In this document: positions 1 through 12,111 of the stretch, piece after piece
Layout of the letters: the number at the start of each line of letters is the position of its first letter
Numbering within the stretch: position 1 is the first letter of the stretch
Assembly (NCBI GenBank): GCA_025331565.1
Contig: JAFREQ010000040.1
Span: forward strand, 4,575,001-4,639,000
Direction of reading: 5' to 3'
Source: Holacanthus passer
Taxonomy: Eukaryota; Chordata; Actinopteri; Pomacanthidae
Length of the DNA: 64,000 nucleotides
The notes under the pieces: model-generated
Seen by the model: the letters and a program-made list of their open reading frames with translations, nothing else
Told to the model about the DNA's origin: nothing
Databases searched by the model: none
Program-made: the position numbers and the translations under genes

Positions 1-749
1 GATCCTCTGGATGAAAGAGCCTCCGTGACAGAGAGATTTAAAGAGGCCTCTCTAATTTAACACAACCTGCGAAGCTAAAGCCAAACTTGATAGCTATTTA
101 CCTATTCTGTTTAGTCATAACATTCCCATAAAATCAGTGCTGTCCCAGACCGGAGCCCAATAATTTAATGCTCAAAGGATTAAATGTTTAATAGATTAAC
201 TTTTTTGGCTTAGTGACTTATGGTAGCTGTTTCCAATGTCAACACTTGATATTCCCAACGTTAAAACACCTAAATGCACTGCGACTTATCTTGAAAGTAA
301 ATAAAGCTATTGATTAGTGTGACAGCGAAATCCCTCCCCACAGCAGATTTTGGCTTCCCAGTTAAATCACAGCCTGGTGTCATTTTTGTTGTGGAGCTGC
401 CTGAAGAGTAAAGGACGGCGTCTCTTTAAGCGCAATGACTGTTTTAGAGAAATTACGACTTTCTCTAAATGGTGTTTTATTGGTATTTACTCACATGTCA
501 TATCAACAGTTTAGTTCTACGAAAAAGTAATTACCACTTCTTTTGCCAAAGATGTTGATCTTTTACAGAAACGCTGCTCTTAGATGGGAAACTGAAAATA
601 ATTAACTTTGTATATTGTGTATATACGATTATTTGATTACAGTTCAACCAGTGGCAGATGTGCAGTCAGTTACATCATTTAGTTGATGTAGCTGACTGTA
701 TTTTAACTAACAATAGCAATCAGTTAGATCTAATATGTTGAGTTTGCAT

Positions 750-778
750 GATAATAATGATAATAATAATAATAATAT
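750..778. repeat. (ATA)n microsatellite
   Basis: About nine units of an AAT/ATA trinucleotide run, with one TGA interruption near the left end. It is an ordinary short tandem repeat. Confidence 0.85.
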
Positions 779-1008
779 TTCTGTGCTGTCTGAATGTGAA
801 TTGAGAGAAAGGTGGGGAGGGGGCCTGGAGAGACGCAGAGAGTCTGACAGAAAACCTGACAGTGTGTGGTAGCCTGAGGGACTCCGAGCTATCTTTTATT
901 CATACTAATTAGCTTCTAACGAAATTAACTTCCTCCTCCATAATTTGCAGAGAAAGACATTTCTAATGTGCACCCTCCCTGACTGTGCGCACACCCATAG
1001 ACAGGCAG

Positions 1009-1032
1009 ACACACACATACACACACACACAC
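1009..1032. repeat. (CA)n microsatellite
   Basis: An imperfect AC dinucleotide tract with a single T interruption. It is one of many CA/GT tracts in the window. Confidence 0.85.
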
Positions 1033-2794
1033 TAGAAGAAATCTAATTTATGTGTATACATGTGTGCATATGGGGCAAAAACACTGATTATGTATAACAG
1101 CAGTCCATTATTGTTCTGCCACTCCCAGTTTACTCTGATTCACAAACACGGTCTTGTAGATGACCAACATTTACACAAATATATTAGTATCTCATAGTAA
1201 TGCTCCCTTGCTTTGTTCATTTCGTGCCTTACTGACATGTTGAACACTGTTGTATGAAAAGACCTTTATTTAATATGACATAATCAAATGCATGCTTATA
1301 CTTGCACTGTGTTTTAATGTTAAATGTACAACAAACTAATCTTTCCGTCTATCATGCTTCGATATGCATCATGTTTGAAGGATTATTAAACACAATTTTA
1401 TATAAATAACTCACTATAATGTTAAATCGATATAATATTGGCGACCTATCTGCAGTAGTGAGGGTTTTTTTGCATTTTGAAATGTCAAAGAAACAAATCA
1501 CATAAAGATGTCAAAATCTGAATCTGGCCTCGGAAAACACAGCCATTAAAGAGCAGATTAAATAAGTGAAGAAACCTGTGAATTAGAGAAAGATCTTTTG
1601 AGTAAAAACTTGCTCTACGGGATGCCAGACAGGATAGATCAGAGAGAATAAAAAGAAAATCCTTTCGGGGTTGGGGGGGGCGTTTTGGAAGGAAGACAGG
1701 GTCACACCTGTCTGGAGGACAAAAGCAGGATCCAAGCTGCCCTCGAGAATTATTTGAAAAAGTTCAAGACACTGCGGGATAGAAAGTGAGCCTGCTGGAG
1801 GAGAAGCTCGTGGAAAAGAACAACATGATCACCACATTAGGGAAGGAAATAAAGACAAGAAATATTAACACACAGTGAGGAAACTTTGACCACAGGGTGT
1901 AAGACTGAGCCGAACGGAGAGAAGAGAGTATATGAGTTGCAATGAAATATTAAAAAAAGATGAATGTTGAAAAAGGCCAGTGCAGCAGAGGAGAAGATCA
2001 AACTAGTGTTTAGTCAAACCGTCCAACTTTACTGCTTCAGTGCTTCACTGCTCAGCACCACAACCTCACAGGATAAAGGTTCATAGCCTCCAACCCGGCC
2101 AGCTGGACTCTTTCTGTGTAGAGATCCCAGTGTTCCCCGAGGAATTCCTCCTACTGTCCAAAGACATGCAGGTCAAGTGTGCTGCAAATGCTAACTTGCT
2201 CCCAGTTTTGTAAATAGTTTGAATTTCAAATAAACTACTGTCTCTATTAATATATTGTACCGTACAACTAAATTAAAAAATAGCAATGTGGCTGTATAAA
2301 ATTATACTGCAGCCGTGGCTGTTATGAAGTACTAGTAGTATTTCTTGCTGATGTGAACTTTTTGGACATTTATTTCAGATTTTTTATTTGTATTTATATG
2401 TTTGTACTTTCTTTACAAAAGTACAAATCAGATTGCACACTTTCCCTTGATTTAAAATATTGATGGATAGTGTGCATAAAGAAAAATAAGTGACTACTTT
2501 AAGGATTTATGTGCCTGTTTCATAAATTACAGTAATTGTGTATGCACATTTATTAATAGGATGGTTCACCATTAATTCAAAACTTCCTCATGTTACCTTA
2601 ATTTACAGATACGGTAAAGGACACTGGATTTTTATTTTTATATTTAAACCTTAAATTTAAAAAGCGATGTTTGATGACAGGCTGTTAATTAGCAGATAAA
2701 TTGGTTACTGAATATTAATGACAATAATCTGTACTGTACCATTGTAGAGCATGAACTGTATATACAAATGCTGCAAATAGATAAATAGATAATT

Positions 2795-2945
2795 TGTCCC
2801 CAATTGGAAAACAGCAGATTTTTGGGTCAATGGTTAAGGTTAGGGTAAGGGTTAGGCAAGTAGGGGTTATGGTTATTGTTGAGGTAAGTCTTCAGGAATG
2901 AATATAAGTCTCTGTAATGTCCCTAAAAGTAAAGTAAACTATACG
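2795..2945 (+). repeat. teleost interspersed repeat with GGTTAGGG-like core
   Basis: The segment starts with GTCCCCAATTGG, runs through a degenerate GGTTAGGGTAAGGGTTAGG block, and ends in a module with TAAGTC, AATGAATATAAGTC and TGTAATGTCC. I recognise this order as a dispersed repeat common in teleost genomes. The telomere-like core is too short and degenerate to be a telomere. Related scraps (GGTTAGGTTAAGG near 29793, GGGTTAGGGTTAG near 24480) occur elsewhere in the window. The family name and exact ends are not established here. Confidence 0.6.
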
Positions 2946-4590
2946 TAAGCTGGCAACGCAGCTTTCCAACGTGGAATGGCATGAGAAATGGAGATCCATC
3001 ATCTCCCCCTCCAAGTCGCGGTGCAGAACTTCTCCGTCGCATCGTACCGCTCTGTTAGTAGCAGCCACGGATGTGTCATAGGAGCTGGATATGATGCTGC
3101 AGATGTGAGATGTCATTTATTGCACTAAATTAGTTACTTCAGTTTGCCAAAAAGAGCAGACAGGTTGAAGCTCCCCTTCCTTATCCATCATTCAGGAAGA
3201 AAGATGTGACCTCTGGTCCTGTGCCCCTTCATCTTGTAAAATCAGCAAAGGGTTTCTTCTCCCCTTGACGTGGCCCAGAGTCAGACCCCCCTCCTCTCTT
3301 CCATCCTTCACACCCACGGTCACATTTTTCAAAATCATATCACACTGTGGGTGGAGAGATGCTCAAAGTGGATGTTAGATAACTCCTTAGCAGTTGCTGA
3401 AATGTAACACCTAGTCCAAACTCCAGCTGGTAAACACACTGACTTCTGTATTACAGATGTTAGTTGACGACACAGAGCAACATTGTTGTGATGAAGCTGC
3501 ATTGGCTCATCATTCTGTAAAAGAGCTTACAGTGCACACGCGATTCCATCCGTTCACATGAATCATGCCTCCCCTCCCCCTCTCAGACACCCTCACTCAT
3601 CCAGACACACATCTCCCGACCCCAGCCATCCTTCAAACCACATGAATCCTACCACACATGTATACACACACCCACAGACCTTGGCTGGCGACCAGTAGCC
3701 CACAGGTCACAGATGTCTGTATGTGGGGGGATGACAGTAATGAATATTGAGTAACTGGAGTGATGTCTTTGCCATTCTGCTTCATATTGCCTCCCACATT
3801 TACCCTCCGGCCCTTTTACCCGGATCTCTCCACCAACCCCATCCTTTTCTTCCAGATGGCAACCTTCGGTCCCTCTGGCACACCAGTGTCATCAGGCAGG
3901 AAGGATTCCCCAATTATTAGCTTCACACTGTTGAGAAAACGACTTTTGCTATCAGACTGGAAACATCAGATTTTCCTGTTAATTTGGCAGAAGTTGTGGT
4001 TCCTGTTGCCATGAAATATAAAGACTGATAATAAATGCAAGTCAGTGCCATAGTAATCTTCTGTTTAAACAATTGCATTAATTTGACTGGTAATTATGGT
4101 AATCTGTGATGATGTGGGAATTTGTGCTCTGTAACAATCTTAGGAAATTTTAAACATGTGGCATAAACATGGAAGGGCTTATTCCCAAAGCCTTGAGTTA
4201 TTTATTCCTGTGGTCACCACCTCCATCAGACCACTGTCCTCCGTGAGCTCTAACCTCCAAACATCTGCAGTCAGTGGACGCACTTCCTGTCTCAACTTTG
4301 TTGGTTATGTTCTGTAATAACCTCAGCCATGTGCTGTAAATAATGCCAATATCACTTTGAAAAATACAGGGCAGAAAGAATGATCAAAATCCTGGAAACT
4401 ACAGAAGTTTGACTTGGTTACGCAACACAAGGTTGCTGGTTTCTGGTGCTGTTTTTATGGAGAAATCCTTTGGGTCTGTACAAGGCTTTTCCACTCCCGT
4501 CGGACTGCAATTAGGCTGGTTGGAGTGATGTGGTGCCAGAGGCCTTAGTATGAGCTACTTCACTCAAGTCCTCAGAGAAATAACAGAGCT
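2946..4590. other. non-coding, nothing recognised
   Basis: Open frames here are short, and their predicted proteins show no domain, signal peptide or compositional bias typical of real exons. A C-rich stretch at about 3560-3690 contains CACACC-type motifs. No splice-bounded exon with a credible peptide was found. Confidence 0.5.
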
Positions 4591-4790
4591 TACCTCTCTC
4601 TAACTCTTTCTGTCTCACTCAACATGCTGTCAGCCCCTCTCTTTGACTTTCACTTTCTTTCTCTCTCCTCCTGTCTCATCATTTTCTTCTCCTTCTGTCT
4701 CTCTGTTTTGCTCCTTCTTATTCAGGTCTTTCTATCCCCCCTCTCTCTTCTTTTCTCCCTCTGTCTCTCGCTCCGGTTCTCCTTTTTTTT
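4591..4790 (+). repeat. polypyrimidine tract
   Basis: About 200 bases dominated by C and T on the plus strand (CTCTCT, TTTCTT and CCCCTCTC blocks, ending in a T-run). The leucine, serine and phenylalanine-rich open frame across it is a by-product of this composition. Confidence 0.8.
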
Positions 4791-4805
4791 GTTTATGTTG
4801 TTTTC

Positions 4806-7800
4806 CGAGCAAACTGAATTGAATTAACTGCCAGGGTTGAAATGAATTATTGATTATGGTGCAGACTTTTAGAGGATGGGTAAAGTCCTGTTAATCACGC
4901 CTTGCAGTAGGTTACAGTTATCTTTTAATTAGCAAAGGAAAGCACACAAATCATTAATGCTCCGTTTCCTGTCATGACTGCTCCGCTAAAATACAAAGTA
5001 CAACTCATTCCACACTTTCCAATCACATCCGTGCTTTCCTCGCTTGTTTGAGTAGATCTTTGACCTGTATCTTTGTTCTTCACACAACACGTCAATATTT
5101 GAATAAGCGCTCCTCTCTTATTTTCATTTTTGTGTTCTGCTCTTGAAGAAATGTCAAGCTGCTCACACCTCCATCATACTAATACGGACCCCAGAGGGGG
5201 TTATTTTGTCTTTTATAAACACTCTTTTTCTTTTCTGTAAAGGGAGTTTGAATTGCCAGTAAAACAGGTGAGAAACAGCCAAGTGCCAACACAATGCTCT
5301 CTTCTTTATTAAGCTTCTTCTCGGCAGAAATCCCTGTCTTGGCTGGCATATATTACCTGTATTGTCAAATACAGCCTCATGTTCCTATAAAGTACATTAG
5401 ATTCTTTCAGCTCTTCTCTCTTTGGAGACTGAATACACTGGTTATCATTTTACTCCAGGACACCAGCATTACAAAGGCCTCAGTATCTCTCCTCAGACAG
5501 TATGCAGAGGGGGAAAAAAAGGGACTTCTTGGGACTCAAAGTACAACAAACAACCTTTACATTTTAATCTGACCAGGTTTACTCATTTTTGCACCAAGCT
5601 GTTTTGTTGCTTTGCTCCAGTGTCTTCAATTTATTCAAAGACTACAGCTTAATTTCCCCCATTGCCATTGATTTCTAGCCCTGCCGCAAGTCAGGGTAAA
5701 GAGTCTATTGATTCACTCCATCCCTTCCTTTCTTCAACCTCCTCTCTGACCAGATGATGCAGACTTGAGGTGCGTTCGAGGGCGGGTGGAAGAGATGAAG
5801 GGAGATATGGCAGGATGTAACGAGGAGGGGGGCAGCGGGATCGGTGGGAAATGAGCCTGATTAGGTGGGAAATATGGTTGTGGAAGAGTTTGTGAAGGCG
5901 TGGGAAAACAGGAAGGCTGTGAGGAGTGGGAGATGTGATTGTGCATATGGCCCTTTGTGTCTTTTGTAACTTTTTTATTTGATGGCGACAGTAGTTCCTG
6001 TTCTGCCTCTGTGACAGATATTACTAAATTGTCTGCAAAGCTTTTTTTTTTAAGAAGGCAATCTCTATTATTCAATTTCTTGTTGTGGTATAATTTCATG
6101 AAATTCTGCTAAATACTTTTGACATGCAGGAGATTTGAAAGTATTTATACAGGACGTGCATTTTCCATATTCAGATGTCTTCTACAGTTCATACATTCTC
6201 ATCAAAAACAATTACAAAATGTGCAAACGCCATCAACACAGATGCAGATCTAAGGACAGGACCCACTTACCCAAAATGCCATATATGCTGTATGTTAACC
6301 TCATGGCTGCAGCTAAACATAAACTAAACACAGAAATATGCAAATACAGAGATTATTATTGCCATATTCCTCCTCTGGTATTTTAAACAGGAAAAGATAG
6401 TGAGATAAGTAATATAGATCGGCTGTGGTTACTAAAGAAATGATGATGTATGTACACAGCACATCATAAATCTTTGGTAAACATTAATAAAATCAAACCA
6501 CAGTCTGGCATAATGCTCACATCCAGCTATTTCCCTTTGTTATTAAAGACTATAAACTATGCCGAACATTGCAAAGAGCACATACAATTCAATCAGGCTC
6601 AACTGGATTTAAAGAGATTTTCTGTTTGTTTTCTGCTCCTCCCATTCTCCAATCTGCGATGAAGTTGTGGTTCCTTTAATTGGATGTGAAAGTAAATTAT
6701 TCAAATATAAATGTGCAGCAACCTCAGCTTTTCCATCGTGGTTTAGACCAAAGGAAACACAAAGTAAGATGTTATGGCAACTATAAAACAGAGATGAAAC
6801 AAACAATTGAGGTGCTTACTTGTTTTTAATATTTTGAAAACTATAGTCTGACTTATTCCTGTCTCGAAGATTGTTCTATTTGTGACTTGCTTCTTGAGCT
6901 GTGGGCAAGTAAGCAAACAAAACCATGCTCTGGCTGAATGCTGGAAGGTCTATTTTAGGATGAATACCTACGGCAAGTCTGTGTGTGTGTGTGTGTCAGT
7001 GTGTAAAAGTGACTCAGACCCTATACAGTCAAGAACAGGTACTCACCCATTAATGGGAAACTTATCTCTCTCAAACACACGCTGACCTTCACTGACCTTC
7101 ACCACCTGCTAATTGGCGCAGGCAGGCTTTTGCTTTTACAAGACTGTAGTAAAGTACGTGTGCGTGTGCGCGTGCGTGTGCAGGCTTTCAAGTTGAGAAG
7201 CTGAGAAAACACCTGCGCCTGCATCCTATGCCAATTACCTCACTTAACCCACTCCTGACCTCTTTCCCCGCCTCCTCTGTGCAGGAGCACCTCTTACTGT
7301 GAAGCCCCCTCCCTCTCCTTTTTCTTTTATCCGCAGTCTGTCACCTGTGCCAGTTGTAGCCCCCTCCTACCTCCAGTCTGTCTTCATTCAGTCGCCTTTT
7401 TTGTGTGTGTTAAGGACACTTGTGAATTTGAGTGGGGTTTTAAGTGTGTGTCGGTGTGTTTATGTGTAAGTTAAGGTCAGAAATTAAGAGGAACTTAAGG
7501 CATAAATACACTTGAAAGGCCATCGAACAGACACTGAATGTAAAAGTACTCAAATGCACCATGTAGAGCCCTTTTTGCATTTTCACCTCGTTAAAAGTTC
7601 AAATATTCATGTGCATGCATCTGCCATCCCTCACAGGCCACTATTTACGGGACCCATTGGCTGACGATTGTTTCCAGTGTTTTGCATGAGGAAAATTGAG
7701 CCATTTTGAAGCAGATCAAACAATGCAGAGTACTCTGCCTGAAGCAGTAGAAAATGTTGGCTTATGCAGCCAGCAGTAGAACAAAATGCTGACCCTATGC

Positions 7801-7841
7801 AAACACAAACTGCTGTCATCAAAAAATAGAACGAGTGCTGT
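4806..7841. other. non-coding, nothing recognised
   Basis: The interval is mostly AT-rich with short CT, GT and A-rich tracts. A short GT tract is at about 6980-6996. A purine/pyrimidine alternating GTGCGTGTGCGCGTGCGTGTG stretch lies near 7160-7181. Open frames are short and read as composition noise. No RNA gene or mobile element was recognised. Confidence 0.5.
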
Positions 7842-7860
7842 AAAAAAAAAAAAAAAAAAA
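7842..7860. repeat. poly(A) run of 19
   Basis: An uninterrupted run of A. It could be a remnant of a retroposed tail, but I see neither a recognisable body to its left nor a target-site duplication. Confidence 0.85.
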
Positions 7861-10800
7861 CTCAGTTTGAGGCTGGAAGATGGACTGGTTGGGAACACAG
7901 TGTGAGGAAAACAACGTCACGCTCTTCTCCGAGGCCTGTTTCCAGCAGTGGGAAAGAAATGTAGGACGAGTGGGTTGTAATGATTTTCAAAGAGGCTACA
8001 ACAAATCTTGTATTGTTGTCGCCTATAACTGTCTAAACCGAAAAGAAAAGTTTATTTCTTACCCTTCAGGGTGTGTCGCTGTTCATACATCTGTATCGTA
8101 TTTTGCTGTCAGTACTGGGAATCTTGTTTGTCCACCTCGGCTCATCTTTGTCAGCGTGTTTCACTGCAGGTTGGTGTGACCCCGTCATATTCAAAAAGCA
8201 CGAATCACTCCAGTGGAATGATTTCATGTTCATTAATTGCTGTAACTGTTTTCCCTTCAGAAACAGTAAATGATCAAAGTTAATGCAGCCGAGCTCTTGC
8301 CGCATTGTGTGTATCCCTAATGGGGGAGAGAAAACAGTACACATCGCTTCCTCACTTTGTGAATCATTCAGTCCCACCTCGGGCCATTGTCGATTGATGA
8401 TATTCCTACAGACTTTCCCAGTGCACAGCTGACAATCCTGACAGTCGCTACATCTAACAGCCCTCAATCATCACTATTTTAACATGTGGATGTGTCTGTT
8501 TTAATATTCATACCAGTGAAAGCAGACCAAAGTGGGGTGTGCAGTGATATAATTTGATATTCTCCCCCAGATGTTGTAAAACATTGCAGGGTAATTAGCA
8601 TACTCTGCATGGAACCCAACGTAACAATCATTTTATGAGCTAATACATCAGCGCTTCAGTATTACTGCACATTAAAAGATACGGCTACTGGCTAAACATA
8701 TGTTCCATTTACATATGCAAAAGGTAATTGAGAGAAAATCTTAAACATTTTAATGATGGAAGTTACCCGGCTCATTCTAATTGCCCAAGAGCACTGAAAG
8801 CGCAGTCTTTTGCTATTCAGCTTCAAGTATCCTTTTATTTGATTTCCACAGGCATCGCCGGATCATTTTCTGATGTTCAAATGGTCAAGTCCAGTCATTA
8901 GTATTCTCTCCAGACCACCAACTGTGATTGGTTTCTTTTACACCGCCTGTTCAAAGCATTTGCTTAATGTTCACCAAAAGGCCAATGTGTCTGTGCTATT
9001 TAGTACAAACGTAACATTTGGTCTGGCACCTCTTTCTGTTCCTCCTTCCCAGCCTGCTCAATTGAACAGCCCACTAGCTGTATAATGCAGAGCAGAGCAC
9101 ACACTGGAAACCGGGTGGTTTTGCAGTTCAGATGAAAAGCGCAGATTGAAGCTAAATATGTGAGCGTGTGAGTTAGTCACACTGTTAGCATCTTTATTAC
9201 CTAACTGGCCCGAGCCTCGCTGAGGGCGAGCAGCTGTGTTTCAGGATGCCTCTCTGCAGGTGGAAAGCCCACACACACTACGGACAGGAAATTACAGCTT
9301 CACCTGGGCCAGCACTCACCTGTGCTCCATCCTGACTCAGCCCCTGCTGCCCTGTGGGAGAGACACCCTCCGCTCCTCTCCTCTGCTTTCTCTCGCTTTC
9401 CAGTTGTTCACCATATTCTCTCCTCTTTCTCTCCTCCTCTCGATGCTTTTCTTAGCATCCTCATTTCCCCACCTTTTAACCAACTTCTGCAGGTCTCAAC
9501 AGGCCTCCTTTGTGGGAGTCAGCACTTATAACGTTGGTACAAACACACGCTCTCACAAACACCGCACACACAGCATTCAGGTATTTCTGGATTTGATATA
9601 TAGATAACCTTGGAGCTGTGTGAGCTGTGTGGAGTCCGTGCCTCTCAGTGTGAGAGCAGACGAATGCCAACTCCTGTTTTCTGCCTCATCTTGGATGTCA
9701 GACTCACATTCAGTAGCCTGTAGCCTGATGACGCTTCAAATTCAGTCTGCAACATAGAAACAAGATCAAGTTCCAAAGCCAAAATATAGATTGTACGTTT
9801 CCCAATTTTTGCCATATAGCAAATAATAGTAGTTATTGTAATGTTTTTTCTTTCTGTAATTAAAACCTAGACTGATTCCGGTTTTTCTACACTCAGTGTT
9901 TGTATTGGATTTTATAGCACATAAACAAATAAACTACAGTAATTAACAAACATAAAGGAATAAGACTCTTGATCTCAGTATTATTAACATCCTGGCTATA
10001 GCATCTTGTCTTATACACTGACCTACAAGTGCAAAAATAAGTTTTAAATTGATTAAGAACCCCTTTGAGCTCCTGACATTTAGGCAGTGTGGACAATAAA
10101 GGTTTAATTTAATATTTTGAACAGCCAACAACAAACTATATGGACTTTAGACAACAGCCTCACCAATGCTGTATGTTTGATAAGACTTTGTGCAGAATCA
10201 GCATTGCACTTTGGACACAGAGAGAAACTTGTAACTGAGGCAGGTTTTCAGAGACTTGAAGGAGAAAAGATCATCTGGTTTCTTCCAAATCACTCCGGGG
10301 TTAAAAAAGAAAAAAAAAAAGCTTATTTCTGGAAACATTCTTGAGGCTGAACATCCTCTACTCCTGGAAGCTTAAACAAGCATTTAAAAAATGCACCTGT
10401 TACTTCTGCAGCCTCATGTTGGGAGGCAATGATCCCAGTTCATGGCCACTCATCTTAATGGAGTTACTAATTAACTTGGGTGGGCTGTAACCGCATGTTT
10501 AAGGACTCCTCCAGTGTTAATGAAAAGTTTGGCTGCCTTTGAAGATTGGCCTTTCTCACTAACTGTGTGAATATTCACATGGCATTATCAAACAGTTATT
10601 TAGAATAACACTGATACTGTACATGCCATTCTGTTTCTTTTATTCACAATATCATATCCAAAGTTAATTAATACTTGGGGAAGATGTATGGATTGAAAGT
10701 GATTGAAAGTAGTATAAAATCAAACAAGATATAATTTGTGAATGAAATGATTTCAGACTTTTCTTTAAATCACTGAACAGATGTCTTTGAGAGAAACTCT

Positions 10801-11436
10801 TTTCTCAAACCCTCCACCTGAGAAGTTTCTCTCAGATGTGTCTCGGCATATTGTTCAATCTGATCGTGATACCCCCAATTGCTCAGTGGTGAAAGTTTAT
10901 TTATCTGTTTGGAAATAGTCTCTGTGGAATGGGCCAACTTTATCATTTCTACAAGCAATACTAGAAATTATTCTGAGCTTTGGAGAATCTAGTTTTTGTT
11001 TCGCTGCTGTGCTGTTTTCAAAGGTTAGGGCAATTACATTCATACATTCTGTCTGTGGCAAAACATGAAAACAGTAATTTGAATGCCGATCTGAAAAATG
11101 ACACGAATTTGTAGCAGAAATGGAATACTGTAAGTATTGAATGGAGAGGGGGGTTAGGCAAAATCAAAGAAAACAAAGCTACAGTATTGTGTATATCATT
11201 ATGAAAACCGTGTATGAGGAGCACAGCTAACGACACAATCGCCTTGTTTTCCTCATAATGCACGCTCTCCGCTGTGTGTGTTTAACGGATTGAGCTACAG
11301 TTCACGTCTTAAGGCTGCCGAGGATGAGCTCTAACAGTCTGTCAGCGACCTTTCTTGGCTTTCTGTCTGATCAAAGCCTCTACTCAGCACCACTCGCTGC
11401 TGCAGGTCCCAACCCTCTGTCCCTCTCGCTTGATGT
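7861..11436. other. non-coding, with an enhancer-like AT-rich block at 8560-8830
   Basis: No gene was seen. Positions 8560-8830 form a repeat-free block with several homeodomain-type cores (GTAATTAGC, TAATTG, CATTTTAATG) and little CT or CA repeat content, which is the look of conserved non-coding DNA. Positions 9350-9480 are CT-rich. Positions 9820-10130 are AT-rich. The open frames in this interval have no recognisable protein features. Confidence 0.4.
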
Positions 11437-11705
11437 AGAGGAGAACAAAGGCGAGCTGGAGAAGGACAGACAGAGGAGAGGAGGAGGGAGAAGAAAGTGA
11501 GACAAGAGAGGGAGAGAACAGGGAGAGACCATGCTGAGAGGTCATGTTTGATGAGAACTCTGGATCTCCTGCAGATAGACAAAGAGAGAAAGGTCGGCTC
11601 AATTCAGCCAAAATAGAAACACGAAGGAGGTGGGTAGAGGACAAAAGACGAGGGAGAAGTGTTCGGAAGACTGAGGAGGAGGAGGAGGAGGAGGAGGAGG
11701 GGAGG
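11437..11705 (+). repeat. polypurine tract with (GGA)n
   Basis: About 270 bases of G and A-rich sequence on the plus strand, closing in an almost perfect GGA trinucleotide run at about 11671-11703. Such tracts can adopt triplex structures. The glutamate-rich or serine-rich frames over it are artefacts of the repeat. Confidence 0.8.
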
Positions 11706-11779
11706 GATGAGACAGGAGGAGGACCCATCGGACAGGAATAGCAGCTCCAATTAAGATCGGTCACCAGATAAACAGATGC

Positions 11780-12111
11780 CCTGTGTGTGTGTTTGTGTGT
11801 GCGTGCATGCGTGTTTCGGTGATTGTGAGTGTGTGAGATGAGTCAGTGAAAGTGTCTACAGTGTGAGCATGTGTGCTAGTAGATAAGTATATATTTGTGT
11901 ATTCATGCAACAGTTTCTGCTTTTGTGTGTTTGTGAGTTTACAAGCGTTCACGCGTGCATTTCGTACGATCGTGCAGATGTGTGTGTGTGTGTGTGTGTT
12001 TGCACATTATGTGTGAACTTGCATCCATGCAAATAGGTGCCCGATTTCCTATACTTACAAGTGCATGAATATGTAGGTACGTGTGTGTGAGTGTGAATGT
12101 GTGTGTCTCCT
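11780..12111 (+). repeat. TG-rich region with (TG)n core
   Basis: A degenerate TG-rich stretch with GTGTGTTTGTGTGTGCGTGC-type sequence and a clean TG run at about 11979-11999. It is alternating purine/pyrimidine DNA with Z-forming potential. Confidence 0.75.

Larger units (their letters stand above)
1..2794. other. non-coding, AT-rich flank with no gene seen
   Basis: No credible coding region is visible on either strand. The first 460 bases are free of simple repeats and carry several TAAT/ATTA cores, as enhancer-like DNA often does, but conservation cannot be judged here. Short simple repeats lie at about 750-778 (ATA/AAT) and 1009-1032 (CA with one interruption), and a G-run lies near 1670-1681. 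From 2220 to 2790 the sequence is very AT-rich without obvious structure. Confidence 0.6.
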
